Positions 8,490-16,198 of a stretch of 64,000 nt of DNA are shown here, one piece after another. The position numbers and the translations under genes were made by a program. The DNA is from Clostridia bacterium. GTDB lineage: Bacteria > Bacillota_A > Clostridia > Oscillospirales > Acutalibacteraceae. Each line of letters opens with the position of its first letter. Position 1 is the first letter of the stretch. Below the pieces are notes generated by a model. The model searched no databases, had not been told where the DNA came from, and saw nothing but the letters and a program-made list of their open reading frames with translations. The DNA lies in the NCBI GenBank assembly GCA_017435305.1, contig JAFSFH010000007.1, positions 26,151 to 90,150 on the forward strand. Reading direction: 5' to 3'.

Positions 8490-8694
8490 GCCTCTCCCTC
8501 CGGGAGAGGTGGCATTTGCATAGCAAATGACGGAGAGGGTAATCTTTTATCTTATTTGCCCTCTCCGTCGCCTACGGCGACACCGTCTCGCTGCGGCTCG
8601 GTCCACCCGCGGCTCTGACAGTCCACCGGACTGTCATTCACTACCGCGGGATGTCGCTTCGCTACCCAAAGGGGGAGGCAAGGGGATAATATTT
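8490..8694. repeat. Composite palindromic element with nested 80-bp hairpin
   Basis: The outer arms are GCCTCTCCCTCCGGGAGAGG and a right arm AAAGGGGGAGGC, with inner GACGGAGAGGG and CCCTCTCCGTC. A GTAGCGAAGCGAC-family hairpin is inserted in the right arm at 8585-8665. The region 8429-9498 otherwise holds only a small minus-strand gene and GTAGGGG hairpins. Confidence 0.65.
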
Positions 8695-8712
8695 ATCCCG
8701 ATTCTGTATACG

Positions 8713-8743
8713 AAAAAGGCGGCTCGGCATACACCGAGCCGCC
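8713..8743 (-). terminator. Terminator of the 44-aa minus-strand gene
   Basis: On the minus strand GGCGGCTCGG pairs with CCGAGCCGCC and is followed by TTTTT. It stands 35 bp beyond the stop of the small gene at 8778-8912, which supports that gene being transcribed. Confidence 0.7.
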
Positions 8744-8777
8744 GTAAATCCTGCGCCCTTGCCTTTGGCAGACCGCA

Positions 8778-8912
8778 TTACGCGGCAGGCAAGGGATTTG
8801 CAGGAACCTGCAGGCGCTTCAGGGCTTCCTCCCGCGCCTCGCCCGTCAGGGTGATGCTGGCGTGGATGACTTCCCAAAACTTTTCGCTGTTACTGATCGA
8901 GGCAAATTTCAC
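8778..8912 (-). CDS. Small protein of 44 residues, unknown function
   Basis: The frame from a GTG at 8912 encodes MKFASISNSEKFWEVIHASI and ends LQVPANPLPAA. It is mixed charged/hydrophobic and predicted largely helical, without a membrane segment or signal. A GGAGGG Shine-Dalgarno lies 7 nt before the GTG, a terminator follows the stop, and a perfect palindrome lies 56 bp upstream. These three signals make it more than a chance frame among the surrounding repeats. I do not recognise a family. Confidence 0.5.
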   Translation of the reverse strand: MKFASISNSEKFWEVIHASITLTGEAREEALKRLQVPANPLPAA

Positions 8913-8967
8913 GATGGATCCCTCCGTTTGTTGTTGAATTCGGTGGGGTTTTCCCCTTTCCGTGTCT

Positions 8968-8981
8968 ATATTGTACAATAT
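8968..8981. promoter_or_regulatory. 14-bp palindrome upstream of the small gene
   Basis: ATATTGTACAATAT is a perfect inverted repeat, and a related ATTGTACGATAAT lies just beside it. On the minus strand these include two TACAAT -10-like hexamers. It may be a promoter-operator for the 44-aa gene. Confidence 0.45.
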
Positions 8982-9089
8982 CCATTGTACGATAATACGG
9001 ACAATGCTCCATCCGAAAACAATGTTTTTCAGACTCGGGGCGGATATGGACTCTGCCCCTGCAATTCCTATCCAGGTCGGATAGAATCC

Positions 9090-9281
9090 GTAGGGGGGCA
9101 TTCCATATGCCCCCGTCAGAATAACGCCACGGGCGGATGATATCCGCCCCTACGAAACCACCCCATCCCATATAGATTCCGTAGGGGCGTTCTGCGAACG
9201 CCCGCGGGCGAACACAGTTCGCCCCTACGATCTTTATCCAACCTCTCATAGAATCCGTAGGGGCGGCAACCTGCCGCCCGC
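9090..9281. repeat. Cluster of GTAGGGG-framed hairpins
   Basis: Four units lie in a row, with cores GGGCATTCCATATGCCC, GGGCGGATGATATCCGCCC, the double hairpin GGCGTTCTGCGAACGCC plus GGGCGAACACAGTTCGCCC, and GGCGGCAACCTGCCGCC. The double hairpin block beginning at 9181 is repeated exactly at 11375 and 24126. Sequence from 9282 to 9498 holds nothing I recognise. Confidence 0.8.
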
Positions 9282-9498
9282 CATACCGACTTCACCGCAG
9301 GAGAATGACCACCACCCCACAACATCTTGTGTTCCGCCGCCCAAAAACCCGAAAACCCTTGCTATTACTGGGGTTTCGGGGGTTTTTTATCCCCTGTAAA
9401 AAAATGAAATGAAAAACGAGAAACAGAGCAAAACGGCGTAAAAACGCGAGAAATCGAGAGATTGAGGGCTCTATTTTAAATTTTCGGGGATTTGGGGG

Positions 9499-9527
9499 TT
9501 GACAGCCGAATTTCCTTATGTTATTAT
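9499..9527 (+). promoter_or_regulatory. rplM-rpsI promoter
   Basis: TTGACA (9499-9504), a 17-bp spacer and TATTAT (9522-9527) lie 100 bp upstream of rplM. Confidence 0.85.
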
Positions 9528-9626
9528 AAGTCGCGTTCGTGAAAACGACGGCGGAATTTCTAACCCAAACCCGCCGACATGGGACCGCTTGCGGGTCCCC
9601 CACACAATGTATAGGAGGAAACTACT

Positions 9627-10052
9627 ATGACTTTTATGGCTAAAGCCGGTCAGGTCGAGCGTAAGTGGTACGTTATCGACGCCGCCGGTAAACCCCTGGG
9701 TCGTGTGGCTGCCGAGGCTGCTGTTCTGCTGCGCGGCAAGCACAAGCCCACCTTCACCCCCCACGTTGACTGTGGTGACAACGTCATCATCATCAACTGC
9801 GCCGAGGCCGTTCTGACCGGCAAGAAGCTGGAGCAGAAGAAGTGGCAGCGCCACACCGGCTGGATCGGCAACCTGAAGACCACCAAGTACGGCACTCTGA
9901 TGGCTCAGCGCCCCACCAAGGCGATGGAGCTGGCTGTTGGTGGCATGATCCCCAACACCCACATTGGCCGCGCTGCTGAGACCCGCCTGCACTGCTATGC
10001 CGGTGCCGAGCATCCTCACGCCAGCCAGAAGCCCGAAGTGTTCGAGCTGTAA
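9627..10052 (+). CDS. rplM: Ribosomal protein L13
   Basis: A 141-aa early-assembly protein of the large subunit. Family motifs [33 protein letters not shown] and the C-terminal [13 protein letters not shown] are present. GGAGGAAACTACT precedes the ATG; a second in-frame ATG follows three codons later. It is followed 18 nt later by rpsI, the conserved L13-S9 pair. Confidence 0.97.
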   Translation: MTFMAKAGQVERKWYVIDAAGKPLGRVAAEAAVLLRGKHKPTFTPHVDCGDNVIIINCAEAVLTGKKLEQKKWQRHTGWIGNLKTTKYGTLMAQRPTKAMELAVGGMIPNTHIGRAAETRLHCYAGAEHPHASQKPEVFEL

Positions 10053-10070
10053 TAAAAGGAGGATACGATT

Positions 10071-10475
10071 ATGGATTACAATACCAGACCCTTTTTCTAC
10101 GGCACCGGTCGCCGTAAATCCTCTGTGGCTCGCGTCCGTCTGTACCAGGGCACCGGCAAGGTGACCATCAATGGTCGTGACATCGACGATTACTTCGGCC
10201 TGGAGACCCTGAAGCTGATCGTGCGTCAGCCTCTGAACCTGACCGAGACCACCGAGAAGTTTGACATCGAGTGCCGCGTTGCCGGCGGCGGTGTTACCGG
10301 CCAGGCCGGCGCCATCCGTCACGGTATCGCCCGTGCTCTGCTGCAGTACGACAGCGAGAACCTGCGTTCTTCCCTGAAGAAGGCCGGCTTCCTGACCCGC
10401 GATCCTCGTATGAAGGAGCGTAAGAAGTACGGTCTGAAAGCTGCTCGTCGTGCACCTCAGTTCTCTAAGCGCTGA
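10071..10475 (+). CDS. rpsI: Ribosomal protein S9
   Basis: A 134-aa small-subunit protein whose basic C-terminus reaches the P-site tRNA. It contains [15 protein letters not shown] and [19 protein letters not shown], and ends [10 protein letters not shown]. The region coding for this last peptide is repeated three times downstream with its own terminators. The gene itself is intact and of normal length. Confidence 0.97.
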   Translation: MDYNTRPFFYGTGRRKSSVARVRLYQGTGKVTINGRDIDDYFGLETLKLIVRQPLNLTETTEKFDIECRVAGGGVTGQAGAIRHGIARALLQYDSENLRSSLKKAGFLTRDPRMKERKKYGLKAARRAPQFSKR

Positions 10476-10510
10476 TATTTGCACATTGCAGAAACCTACC
10501 GGTTACGCAA

Positions 10511-10541
10511 AAGACCACACCCATTGGGTGTGGTCTTTTTC
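10511..10541 (+). terminator. rpsI terminator, first of four
   Basis: AAGACCACACCC pairs with GGGTGTGGTCTT around ATT, then five T. It is the native terminator of rplM-rpsI. Confidence 0.9.
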
Positions 10542-10719
10542 TTTGCGACGAGCAGCGGATGTATCGCAGTCAGTGAGGGAATATGGCGCAAGGCGCCATA
10601 TTCAGGTGGGCGCCGGCGAGTTAGCGGTCTAAGCGTCCTGCGAGCGCCCACGGCTGCCCGTCGCGCTCCTCAGTTCAGCAAGCGCTGATATTACGAGAGC
10701 GAACCTATTGGTCTTACGA

Positions 10720-10757
10720 GAACACCACACCATTTTGGTGTGGTGTTCTTTTTTTTT
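10720..10757 (+). terminator. Terminator of rpsI-tail copy 1
   Basis: GAACACCACACC pairs with GGTGTGGTGTTC, followed by nine T. It is 32 bp after the second rpsI-like stop. Confidence 0.85.
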
Positions 10758-10927
10758 GCGGCCGGATGTATCGCAGTCAGTGAGGGAATATGGCGCAGGG
10801 CGCCATATTCGGGTGGGCGCCGGCGAGTTAGCGGTCTAAGCGCTCTACGAGCGCCCACGGCCGCCCGTCGCGCGCCCCAGTTCAGCAAGCGCTGATTTCG
10901 AGCGAAGCGAGAAAATCTGCTACAAAA

Positions 10928-10957
10928 ATATCACACCCGACTGGGTGTGGTATTTTT
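10928..10957 (+). terminator. Terminator of rpsI-tail copy 2
   Basis: ATATCACACCC pairs with GGGTGTGGTAT around GACT, followed by a T-rich tail. The sequence is the same as the next terminator at 11108. Confidence 0.8.
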
Positions 10958-11107
10958 TATTTGCTTGCGGACGAACACAGCAAGTGTGGGAGAATGGCGC
11001 TTTGCGCCATTCTCAAGGGGCGGCACAGAAAAGTAAAGGGTTCGCACAAAGTAGGAGCCGCCAGCAAGCGCTGATTTCGAGCGAAGCGAGAAAATCTGCT
11101 ACAAAAA

Positions 11108-11137
11108 TATCACACCCGACTGGGTGTGGTATTTTTC
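11108..11137 (+). terminator. Terminator of rpsI-tail copy 3
   Basis: The same ATATCACACCC / GGGTGTGGTAT hairpin as at 10928, in a direct repeat of about 77 bp. Confidence 0.8.
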
Positions 11138-11145
11138 TTTAGTTA

Positions 11146-11563
11146 CGGGCGGATATGGAATCCGCCCCTACGATAACAACCAATGTAAAATAGAATCAAG
11201 CCCCCCTTGCCTAAAGGTCGATTTCCCCCGATAGCGGGGGAAAATGTCGGCGTAGCCGACAAAAGGGGGGCCGTCTCGCGGCGAGCGAAGGTGGCAAAAA
11301 TCTTTGATTTTTGACGGGGGGATTCATACGGGACGGGAAACCCGTCCCCTACGATACCACCCCATATAGAATCCGTAGGGGCGTTCTGCGAACGCCCGCG
11401 GGCGAACACAGTTCGCCCCTACGATCTTTATTAAACCGCTCATAGAATCCGTAGGGGCGGCAACCTGCCGCCCGCAATACCGATCAACGTAAGCTTTGTA
11501 GGGGCGGCATTCCATATGCCCCCGTCGGAATAACGCCGCAGGCGAATATCCTCGCCCCTACGA
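11146..11563. repeat. GTAGGGG hairpins and a palindromic arm with inserted module
   Basis: Hairpins framed by GTAGGGG/CCCCTACG occur at 11146-11172 and 11329-11563. Between them (11200-11327) lies an arm starting GCCCCCCTTGCCTAAAGG. Its palindrome is split by a ~46-bp module, GATTTCCCCCGATAGCGGGG then GTCGGCGTAGCCGAC. The same module splits the arms at 19680 and 23769. The double-hairpin block at 11375 equals those at 9181 and 24126. No gene is present from 11138 to 11641. Confidence 0.75.
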
Positions 11564-11641
11564 AACAGACCAACCTAAAACAATTTCTCATTCCTCATTA
11601 CTAATTCCTCATTTCCCATCATATACTCTACTGGTGATGGT

Positions 11642-12733
11642 ATGAGAAACACAAGGAAAACACATATCTGGCGGCGGGTAGGGCGTCTGCTGACGGTGGG
11701 GGTGCTGGCGGCGGCGGTGCTGACCGCGCCCATTGACTGGCATCACCTGGCGCAGGAGGCATCGGGCTTGGCTCTCGGTCTGCGCCAGCCCGTCCGGACC
11801 GCCCGGGCGCTGTCCCGACAGTTGTTTGAACAGCCCGCCGTCCCCGCCGTGACCCCGCCCGCCATCCTGTCGGAGCAGCGAGCGGACACGGGTCTGCTGA
11901 CCCTGCCCACGGCGGCAAAATTGCCCGCCTACACCGCCATATCCCCGCCCAAAAACGACGGCAGCGGCGGCAAGGTGGTCACCCGAAAAATGAGCGGCAA
12001 CCGCCAAAAATACGGCATCGCCACCGTCAACCGCAGCGGCAAACTGGAGGACATCCCCGCCGCCCTGAAGGCGGACCTGCCCTTTACCTTTGCGGACACC
12101 GACGAGCCACAGGTGCTGATCCTCCACACCCACACCACCGAGGGGTATATGACCTACGACGCGGGGTACTATCTGGAGGGCGACCGCGACCGCACCCGCG
12201 ACCATAAGAAGAACGTCTGCGCCGTGGGCGAGTCCATCCGCCTGACGCTGGAGGCGGCGGGCATCGGGGTGATCCACGACACCACCGTCCACGACAGCCC
12301 CCAGTATACCGGCGCCTACGGCCGCTCGGCGCAGACCGCCGAGGCGATACTGAAGAAATATCCCTCCATCAAGCTGGTGCTGGACGTCCACCGTGACGCG
12401 GTGCTGGAAAACGGCGCAGTAGTAAAACCCACCGCCACCGTCAAGGGCAAAAAGGCGGCGCAGATGATGCTGATCACCGGCACGGTGACCACCGCCGAGC
12501 TGCCCCACCGCCATTGGCAGAAGAATCTGGCGCTGTCCACCCAGCTGCAGGCGGCGCTGGACAAGGTCAGCCCCGACCTGATGCGCCCGCTGAATACGGT
12601 GGCCAGTCGGTACAATCAGCACCTGTCCCCCGGCTGGGTGCTGGTGGAGGTGGGCGCCGAGGGCAACACGGTGGAGGAGGCGGTGTACTCGGGGCAGATC
12701 CTCGCCGAAACCCTGCTGAAGCTGTTGGATTGA
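11642..12733 (+). CDS. spoIIP: Stage II sporulation protein P
   Basis: SpoIIP is an amidase/endopeptidase that works with SpoIID and SpoIIM to thin septal peptidoglycan so the mother cell can engulf the forespore. The 363-aa product has an N-terminal membrane anchor (about 14-30), a variable linker, and a catalytic domain from residue 155. Within that domain are LILHTHTTEGY (His162, His164, Glu167), LVLDVHRDA and WVLVEVGAEGNT. The Shine-Dalgarno is weak (GGTGATGG). It marks the organism as a spore-former. Its place between rpsI and mnmE is not one I know as conserved. Confidence 0.9.
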   Translation: MRNTRKTHIWRRVGRLLTVGVLAAAVLTAPIDWHHLAQEASGLALGLRQPVRTARALSRQLFEQPAVPAVTPPAILSEQRADTGLLTLPTAAKLPAYTAISPPKNDGSGGKVVTRKMSGNRQKYGIATVNRSGKLEDIPAALKADLPFTFADTDEPQVLILHTHTTEGYMTYDAGYYLEGDRDRTRDHKKNVCAVGESIRLTLEAAGIGVIHDTTVHDSPQYTGAYGRSAQTAEAILKKYPSIKLVLDVHRDAVLENGAVVKPTATVKGKKAAQMMLITGTVTTAELPHRHWQKNLALSTQLQAALDKVSPDLMRPLNTVASRYNQHLSPGWVLVEVGAEGNTVEEAVYSGQILAETLLKLLD

Positions 12734-12786
12734 CAAAAAGATTACGGTCGGGTAGAATGAAAGAATAATACGTGCGCGCGAAAAGA

Positions 12787-13236
12787 GCCTCCCTCTTTGA
12801 GGGAGGTGGCATTTGCAACGCAAATGACGGAGGGAGTTTTATGTCACTAAAATACAATGGCAGCAATATAAAATTGGCAAAAACTCTTCGTAAACAAGCC
12901 ACGCCGCAAGAAAATCATTTATGGTATGATTTCCTACGAACATATCCTGTTCGTTTTCAACGGCAGAAAGCCATCAATAACTATATTGTAGACTTTTACT
13001 GCCATCAAGCTAAATTGATTATTGAAATTGATGGCTCACAACATTATGAAAAAGAAAAACAAGAAAAGGATGAGATGAGAACATACGATTTACAGAAAAT
13101 GGGATTACGAATTATTCGTTTAAGCAATCGCCAAATCAATGAAGAATTTAGGATCGTATGTGAATATATCGATAACATAGTGAAAAACTCCCTCAGTCCT
13201 CGCTAACGCTCGGACAGCTCCCTCAAGGAGGGAGCC
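12787..13236 (+). mobile_element. DUF559-carrying palindromic-end element, copy 1
   Basis: The left end (12787-12840) reads GCCTCCCTCTTTGAGGGAGG, then a CATTTGC/GCAAATG hairpin and GACGGAGGGAGTTTT. The right end (13186-13236) is its inverted counterpart: AACTCCCTCAGTC, a hairpin, then CTCCCTCAAGGAGGGAGCC. A DUF559 gene fills the interval exactly. The left end supplies its Shine-Dalgarno, and the right end its last codons and stop. Total length is about 450 bp. No clear target-site duplication was seen. Confidence 0.75.
12841..13206 (+). CDS. DUF559 endonuclease-domain protein
   Basis: A 121-aa protein of the DUF559 family, related to very-short-patch-repair and restriction-like PD-(D/E)XK nucleases. 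It shows KLAKTLRKQATPQENHLWYD, then RFQRQKAINNYIVDFYC and LIIEIDGSQHY. The D in VDFYC and the E-I-D in IIEIDGSQH are the likely metal-binding residues. The start is ATG at 12841, just after GGAGGGAGTTTT of the element end. Codon use is AT-rich compared with the flanking genes. A paralogue of equal length lies at 19804-20169. The biological role is unknown. Confidence 0.8.
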   Translation: MSLKYNGSNIKLAKTLRKQATPQENHLWYDFLRTYPVRFQRQKAINNYIVDFYCHQAKLIIEIDGSQHYEKEKQEKDEMRTYDLQKMGLRIIRLSNRQINEEFRIVCEYIDNIVKNSLSPR

Positions 13237-13318
13237 TACAGGCTATATAAGTATTCGTCAAGATGAACAATTCTCTCTTTTTGACAGAGAGTATGTCCCC
13301 TCAAAGGAGGTCATTCCT

Positions 13319-14686
13319 ATGAACCATACCATAGCGGCTATATCCACCCCGTCCGGTGCCGCCGGACTGGGGGTGGTGCGCCTGTCCGGTGCGGACGCCC
13401 TCGCGGTGGCGGCGCGGGTATTCCGCCCCGCCGACCCGCGTAAAACCGCGGACAAGCTGTCCGGCTACACCGCCGCCTACGGGCGGGTGTTCGACGCCGA
13501 CGGCGACGTGGACGAGTGCGTGCTGCTTGTTTTCCGCGCCCCCCACAGCTACACCGGCGAGGACGTGGCGGAACTCAACTGCCACGGCGGGCGGTACATC
13601 CTGCAGCGGGTCTTACGCGCCTGTCTGGATGCGGGCGCCGTGCCCGCGGGCGCGGGCGAGTTCACCCGCCGCGCCTTTCTGAACGGTAAGATGGATCTGA
13701 CCCAGGCGGAGAGCGTGATGGATCTCATCGCCGCCGACGGCAAGCTGGCGGCGCAGACCGCGCTGGCGTCCCGTGACGGCGCCGTGTTCCGCCGCCTGAC
13801 GGCGGTTAAGGACTCTCTATTGTCGGTAGCGGCGCAGTTCGGCGCCTACATCGACTATCCCGACGAGGACATCCCCGACCTGACCCCCGCCGCCCTGTCC
13901 GCCACGGTGGACGGGGCCGCCGCGGCGGTGCGGGAGTTGCTGGCTACCTTTGACGCGGGTCGGGTACTCCGCGAGGGGGTGGACACCGCCATCGTGGGCA
14001 GTCCCAACGTAGGCAAATCCACCCTGATGAACTGCCTGTCCGGCTGTCAGCGGAGCATCGTCACCGATATCGCGGGCACCACCCGCGACGTGGTGGAGGA
14101 GACCGTGCGGTTGGGCGAGGTCACCCTGCGGCTGGCGGATACCGCCGGCATCCGCGACACCGCCGACGCGGTGGAGAGCGTGGGCGTGGACTTGGCGAAA
14201 CAGCGAATGAATCAGGCCGCCCTGGTGCTGGCGGTGTTTGACGGCTCTGTGCCTTTGGGCGACGAGGACAGGGCGCTGGCCGAGAGCCTGCGGGAGCGCA
14301 CCGCCATCGCGGTGGTGAATAAGGCGGACAAGCCCTTGTGTGTGGACACCCCGTGGCTGAGCGAGCGGTTTGCGTGGGTGGTGACCCTGTCCGCCAAGGA
14401 TGGCGAGGGGGTGGACGCCCTGACCGCCGCCGTGGCGGATGCCACCGGCGTGGCGCGGCTGGACGCCGCCCAGCCGATTCTCACCACCGAGCGCCAGCGG
14501 CTCTGCGCCGCCACGGCGCTTGCCTGCCTGGAGGAGGCGCACACCGCCCTGGAGGGCGGTATGACCCTGGACGCGGTGTCGGTGAGCATCGACGGCGCTC
14601 TGAACGCCATCCTGGACCTGACCGGCGAGCGCGCCACCGAGGCCGTGGTGGACCAGGTGTTCGCCAATTTCTGTGTGGGCAAGTAA
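13319..14686 (+). CDS. mnmE: tRNA modification GTPase MnmE
   Basis: MnmE works with MnmG to place a (carboxymethyl)aminomethyl group on wobble U34 of some tRNAs. The 455-aa product has an N-terminal folate-binding domain (1-120) and a G domain inserted in a helical domain. The G domain has P-loop GSPNVGKST near 226-234, switch DIAGTTRD, DTAG and NKAD. The C-terminus is the invariant FCxGK motif (FCVGK), whose Cys is functionally important. Start ATG at 13319 has AAGGAGG upstream. MnmG is not in the window. Confidence 0.97.
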   Translation: MNHTIAAISTPSGAAGLGVVRLSGADALAVAARVFRPADPRKTADKLSGYTAAYGRVFDADGDVDECVLLVFRAPHSYTGEDVAELNCHGGRYILQRVLRACLDAGAVPAGAGEFTRRAFLNGKMDLTQAESVMDLIAADGKLAAQTALASRDGAVFRRLTAVKDSLLSVAAQFGAYIDYPDEDIPDLTPAALSATVDGAAAAVRELLATFDAGRVLREGVDTAIVGSPNVGKSTLMNCLSGCQRSIVTDIAGTTRDVVEETVRLGEVTLRLADTAGIRDTADAVESVGVDLAKQRMNQAALVLAVFDGSVPLGDEDRALAESLRERTAIAVVNKADKPLCVDTPWLSERFAWVVTLSAKDGEGVDALTAAVADATGVARLDAAQPILTTERQRLCAATALACLEEAHTALEGGMTLDAVSVSIDGALNAILDLTGERATEAVVDQVFANFCVGK

Positions 14687-14699
14687 GAAGAAAACAAAA

Positions 14700-14733
14700 A
14701 CACCGAAGGCGCAAAACAACCTTCGGTGTTTTT
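14700..14733 (+). terminator. Terminator after mnmE
   Basis: ACACCGAAGG pairs with CCTTCGGTGT around CGCAAAACAA and is followed by TTTT. It also faces the end of the convergent Fic gene. Confidence 0.85.
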
Positions 14734-14748
14734 CATTGTGGAAAACGG

Positions 14749-15942
14749 TTACGATAACTTGCTTAAGTCTATCAAGTATTTAATAATTTTGCTACTTTTA
14801 TCTTCTATCAGTATGTTTTTGTTTCTTATTTTTGCCAATCTTTTATTTACTGTTGAGGGACTAATTTTTAACCCTACTTCCAATTCCTTTTTCGTTAGTC
14901 CTTCGTCAGAAAACAACGATGCTTGAATCAAAACAAAAGTAAATTCTTTAATTTCCGAAGACATCGTCTCATCGTTCTTAACTATACTGAAATATTTTAA
15001 CAAAAGGTTACTTCTTTTTTCTAAGGCATCATAAAGATTTTGAAAAGATTCAAGAACGATATTAAGAAACATAATGATAAAAGGAGTTAAATCTCCTAAA
15101 CTTTTGTCATCATTACACTCATTAAACGCATCATAATAATGCTTTATATGCGCTTTTATCGTATAAGAGAGCCGGAAACCAATTAAATATTCAAATTCCT
15201 TTGAAAGAAGATAACTACTAATAAACCGAGAAGTTCTACCGTTTCCATCATAAAAAGGATGAATATAACCAAAAAGGTAATGAAAAATAGCAATCCGAAT
15301 CAATATAGGTATTTCTTTTTGGTTTAAAATATTGAGGGATTGCTCCATAAGCTGAATAATTTTAATCTCGGGATAAGCCCCCCTGTGTATAACTTTTTGC
15401 GTAGGAGTGGTAACCTCCGCCATATCTTTTCTAAAGATTTCGCCATCGGGAGCATTATCTGGGCAATCTTCCACAACCTCTTTTAAAACAAGATCATCAT
15501 ATATTTCCCGAATATCCGTCGATGTACTTAACGGGAATTCATCACCACTAATCAGCATACTGTATTTATTTAAAAGACCATAAAAACGTTTCTTTTTTCC
15601 CTTTGTATTCATTTCTTTTAAAACGGAAGAAAGTTCTTTTCTTGTGCTATATACACCTTCAATATCATTAGTGAGTTTAATTTCATCTATTAAACATTTT
15701 TTTGCAAATTGTACCAATGCCGCCTCGGGAAGGCTTCCTTTTATATCCGCAATTGCTTTATCCAATTGCAGAATTTTAAAAGTAACATCATAAATTTCAG
15801 GACATAGACAATAAAAAGCATTATTATCCCCAATTTTTATTGGCAAAATGCAGGTTGATTCTGAAGTTATCCTTTTGTTATATAACGCTTGATACTCTTC
15901 TTTGCTTTTATAAAACAAATGAGACAGCGACACATAACTCAT
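14749..15942 (-). CDS. Fic family protein (AMPylation-type), class II
   Basis: Fic enzymes transfer AMP or related groups from nucleotides to target proteins. The 397-aa product has the inhibitory motif (S/T)xxxE(G/N) as TNDIEG at 91-96, ahead of the Fic core. The full catalytic motif HPFYDGNGRTSR is at 228-239, followed by a helix-turn-helix-like C-terminus (about 330-390, LTKKELEVGLKISPSTVNKR). The catalytic His and both Arg are present, so it should be active but self-inhibited. Start ATG at 15942 has AGGAG 10 nt upstream. The gene is far more AT-rich than its neighbours, suggesting acquisition by transfer. No antitoxin partner is adjacent. Confidence 0.88.
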   Translation of the reverse strand: MSYVSLSHLFYKSKEEYQALYNKRITSESTCILPIKIGDNNAFYCLCPEIYDVTFKILQLDKAIADIKGSLPEAALVQFAKKCLIDEIKLTNDIEGVYSTRKELSSVLKEMNTKGKKKRFYGLLNKYSMLISGDEFPLSTSTDIREIYDDLVLKEVVEDCPDNAPDGEIFRKDMAEVTTPTQKVIHRGAYPEIKIIQLMEQSLNILNQKEIPILIRIAIFHYLFGYIHPFYDGNGRTSRFISSYLLSKEFEYLIGFRLSYTIKAHIKHYYDAFNECNDDKSLGDLTPFIIMFLNIVLESFQNLYDALEKRSNLLLKYFSIVKNDETMSSEIKEFTFVLIQASLFSDEGLTKKELEVGLKISPSTVNKRLAKIRNKNILIEDKSSKIIKYLIDLSKLS

Positions 15943-16031
15943 ATTGGTCACACTCCTTTTTAATTGATAAACATAAGTTTGTTTTTTGTTTTATGTTTGT
16001 CGTTTTAACCATATTTAACTAATATAGTTAC

Positions 16032-16060
16032 ATATTATATCAACAAATTGTTTTTGTCAA
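16032..16060 (-). promoter_or_regulatory. Fic gene promoter
   Basis: On the minus strand TTGACA (16060-16055) is followed by TATAAT at 15 bp or TAATAT at 17 bp spacing. It lies about 90 bp upstream of the Fic start, in very AT-rich DNA. Confidence 0.6.
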
Positions 16061-16117
16061 GCATTAATTACTAACATTATAGTTCAAATAAGAAGAAAAT
16101 ATTCATTTGTATTTTCT

Positions 16118-16169
16118 AAACAATAAAACTCCCGGAGCAACCAACATTGTTCCGAGAGTTTTATTGTTT
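16118..16169. terminator. Bidirectional terminator
   Basis: AAACAATAAAACTC pairs with GAGTTTTATTGTTT, with an inner CGGA/TCCG extension. A/T runs on both sides allow function in either direction. It separates the DUF4275-like/lepA unit from the Fic promoter. Confidence 0.7.
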
Positions 16170-16198
16170 AGGATCTGATGATACATTAAATGAAACAC

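Larger units (their letters stand above)
10446..11137 (+). repeat. Tandem array of rpsI 3'-end copies with terminators
   Basis: The end of rpsI (coding [13 protein letters not shown]) is repeated at 10659-10688 and 10866-10895, and a shorter copy (AGCAAGCGCTGA) is at 11063-11074. Each copy is followed by a hairpin terminator. The first two intervals also share a GTATCGCAGTCAGTGAGGGA block and a GGCGCC-centred palindrome. The stretch 10881-10957 is nearly identical to 11061-11137. Periods are about 210, 207 and 179 bp. The copies differ at synonymous positions. This resembles repeated attachment sites at a gene 3' end, but no integrase is visible. Confidence 0.85.

Noticed and set aside
8862..9325. 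Several 70-120 codon frames between khpB and rplM
   Set aside because: Their translations (recurring RPYGFY, GADIIRP, ECPPTDS peptides) come from the GTAGGGG hairpins and recur wherever those repeats occur, so they are not genes.
10446..11137. CRISPR-like array suspected from regularly spaced repeats
   Set aside because: The repeated part is the coding end of rpsI plus terminators, spacers are partly the same in successive units, and no cas gene is present.
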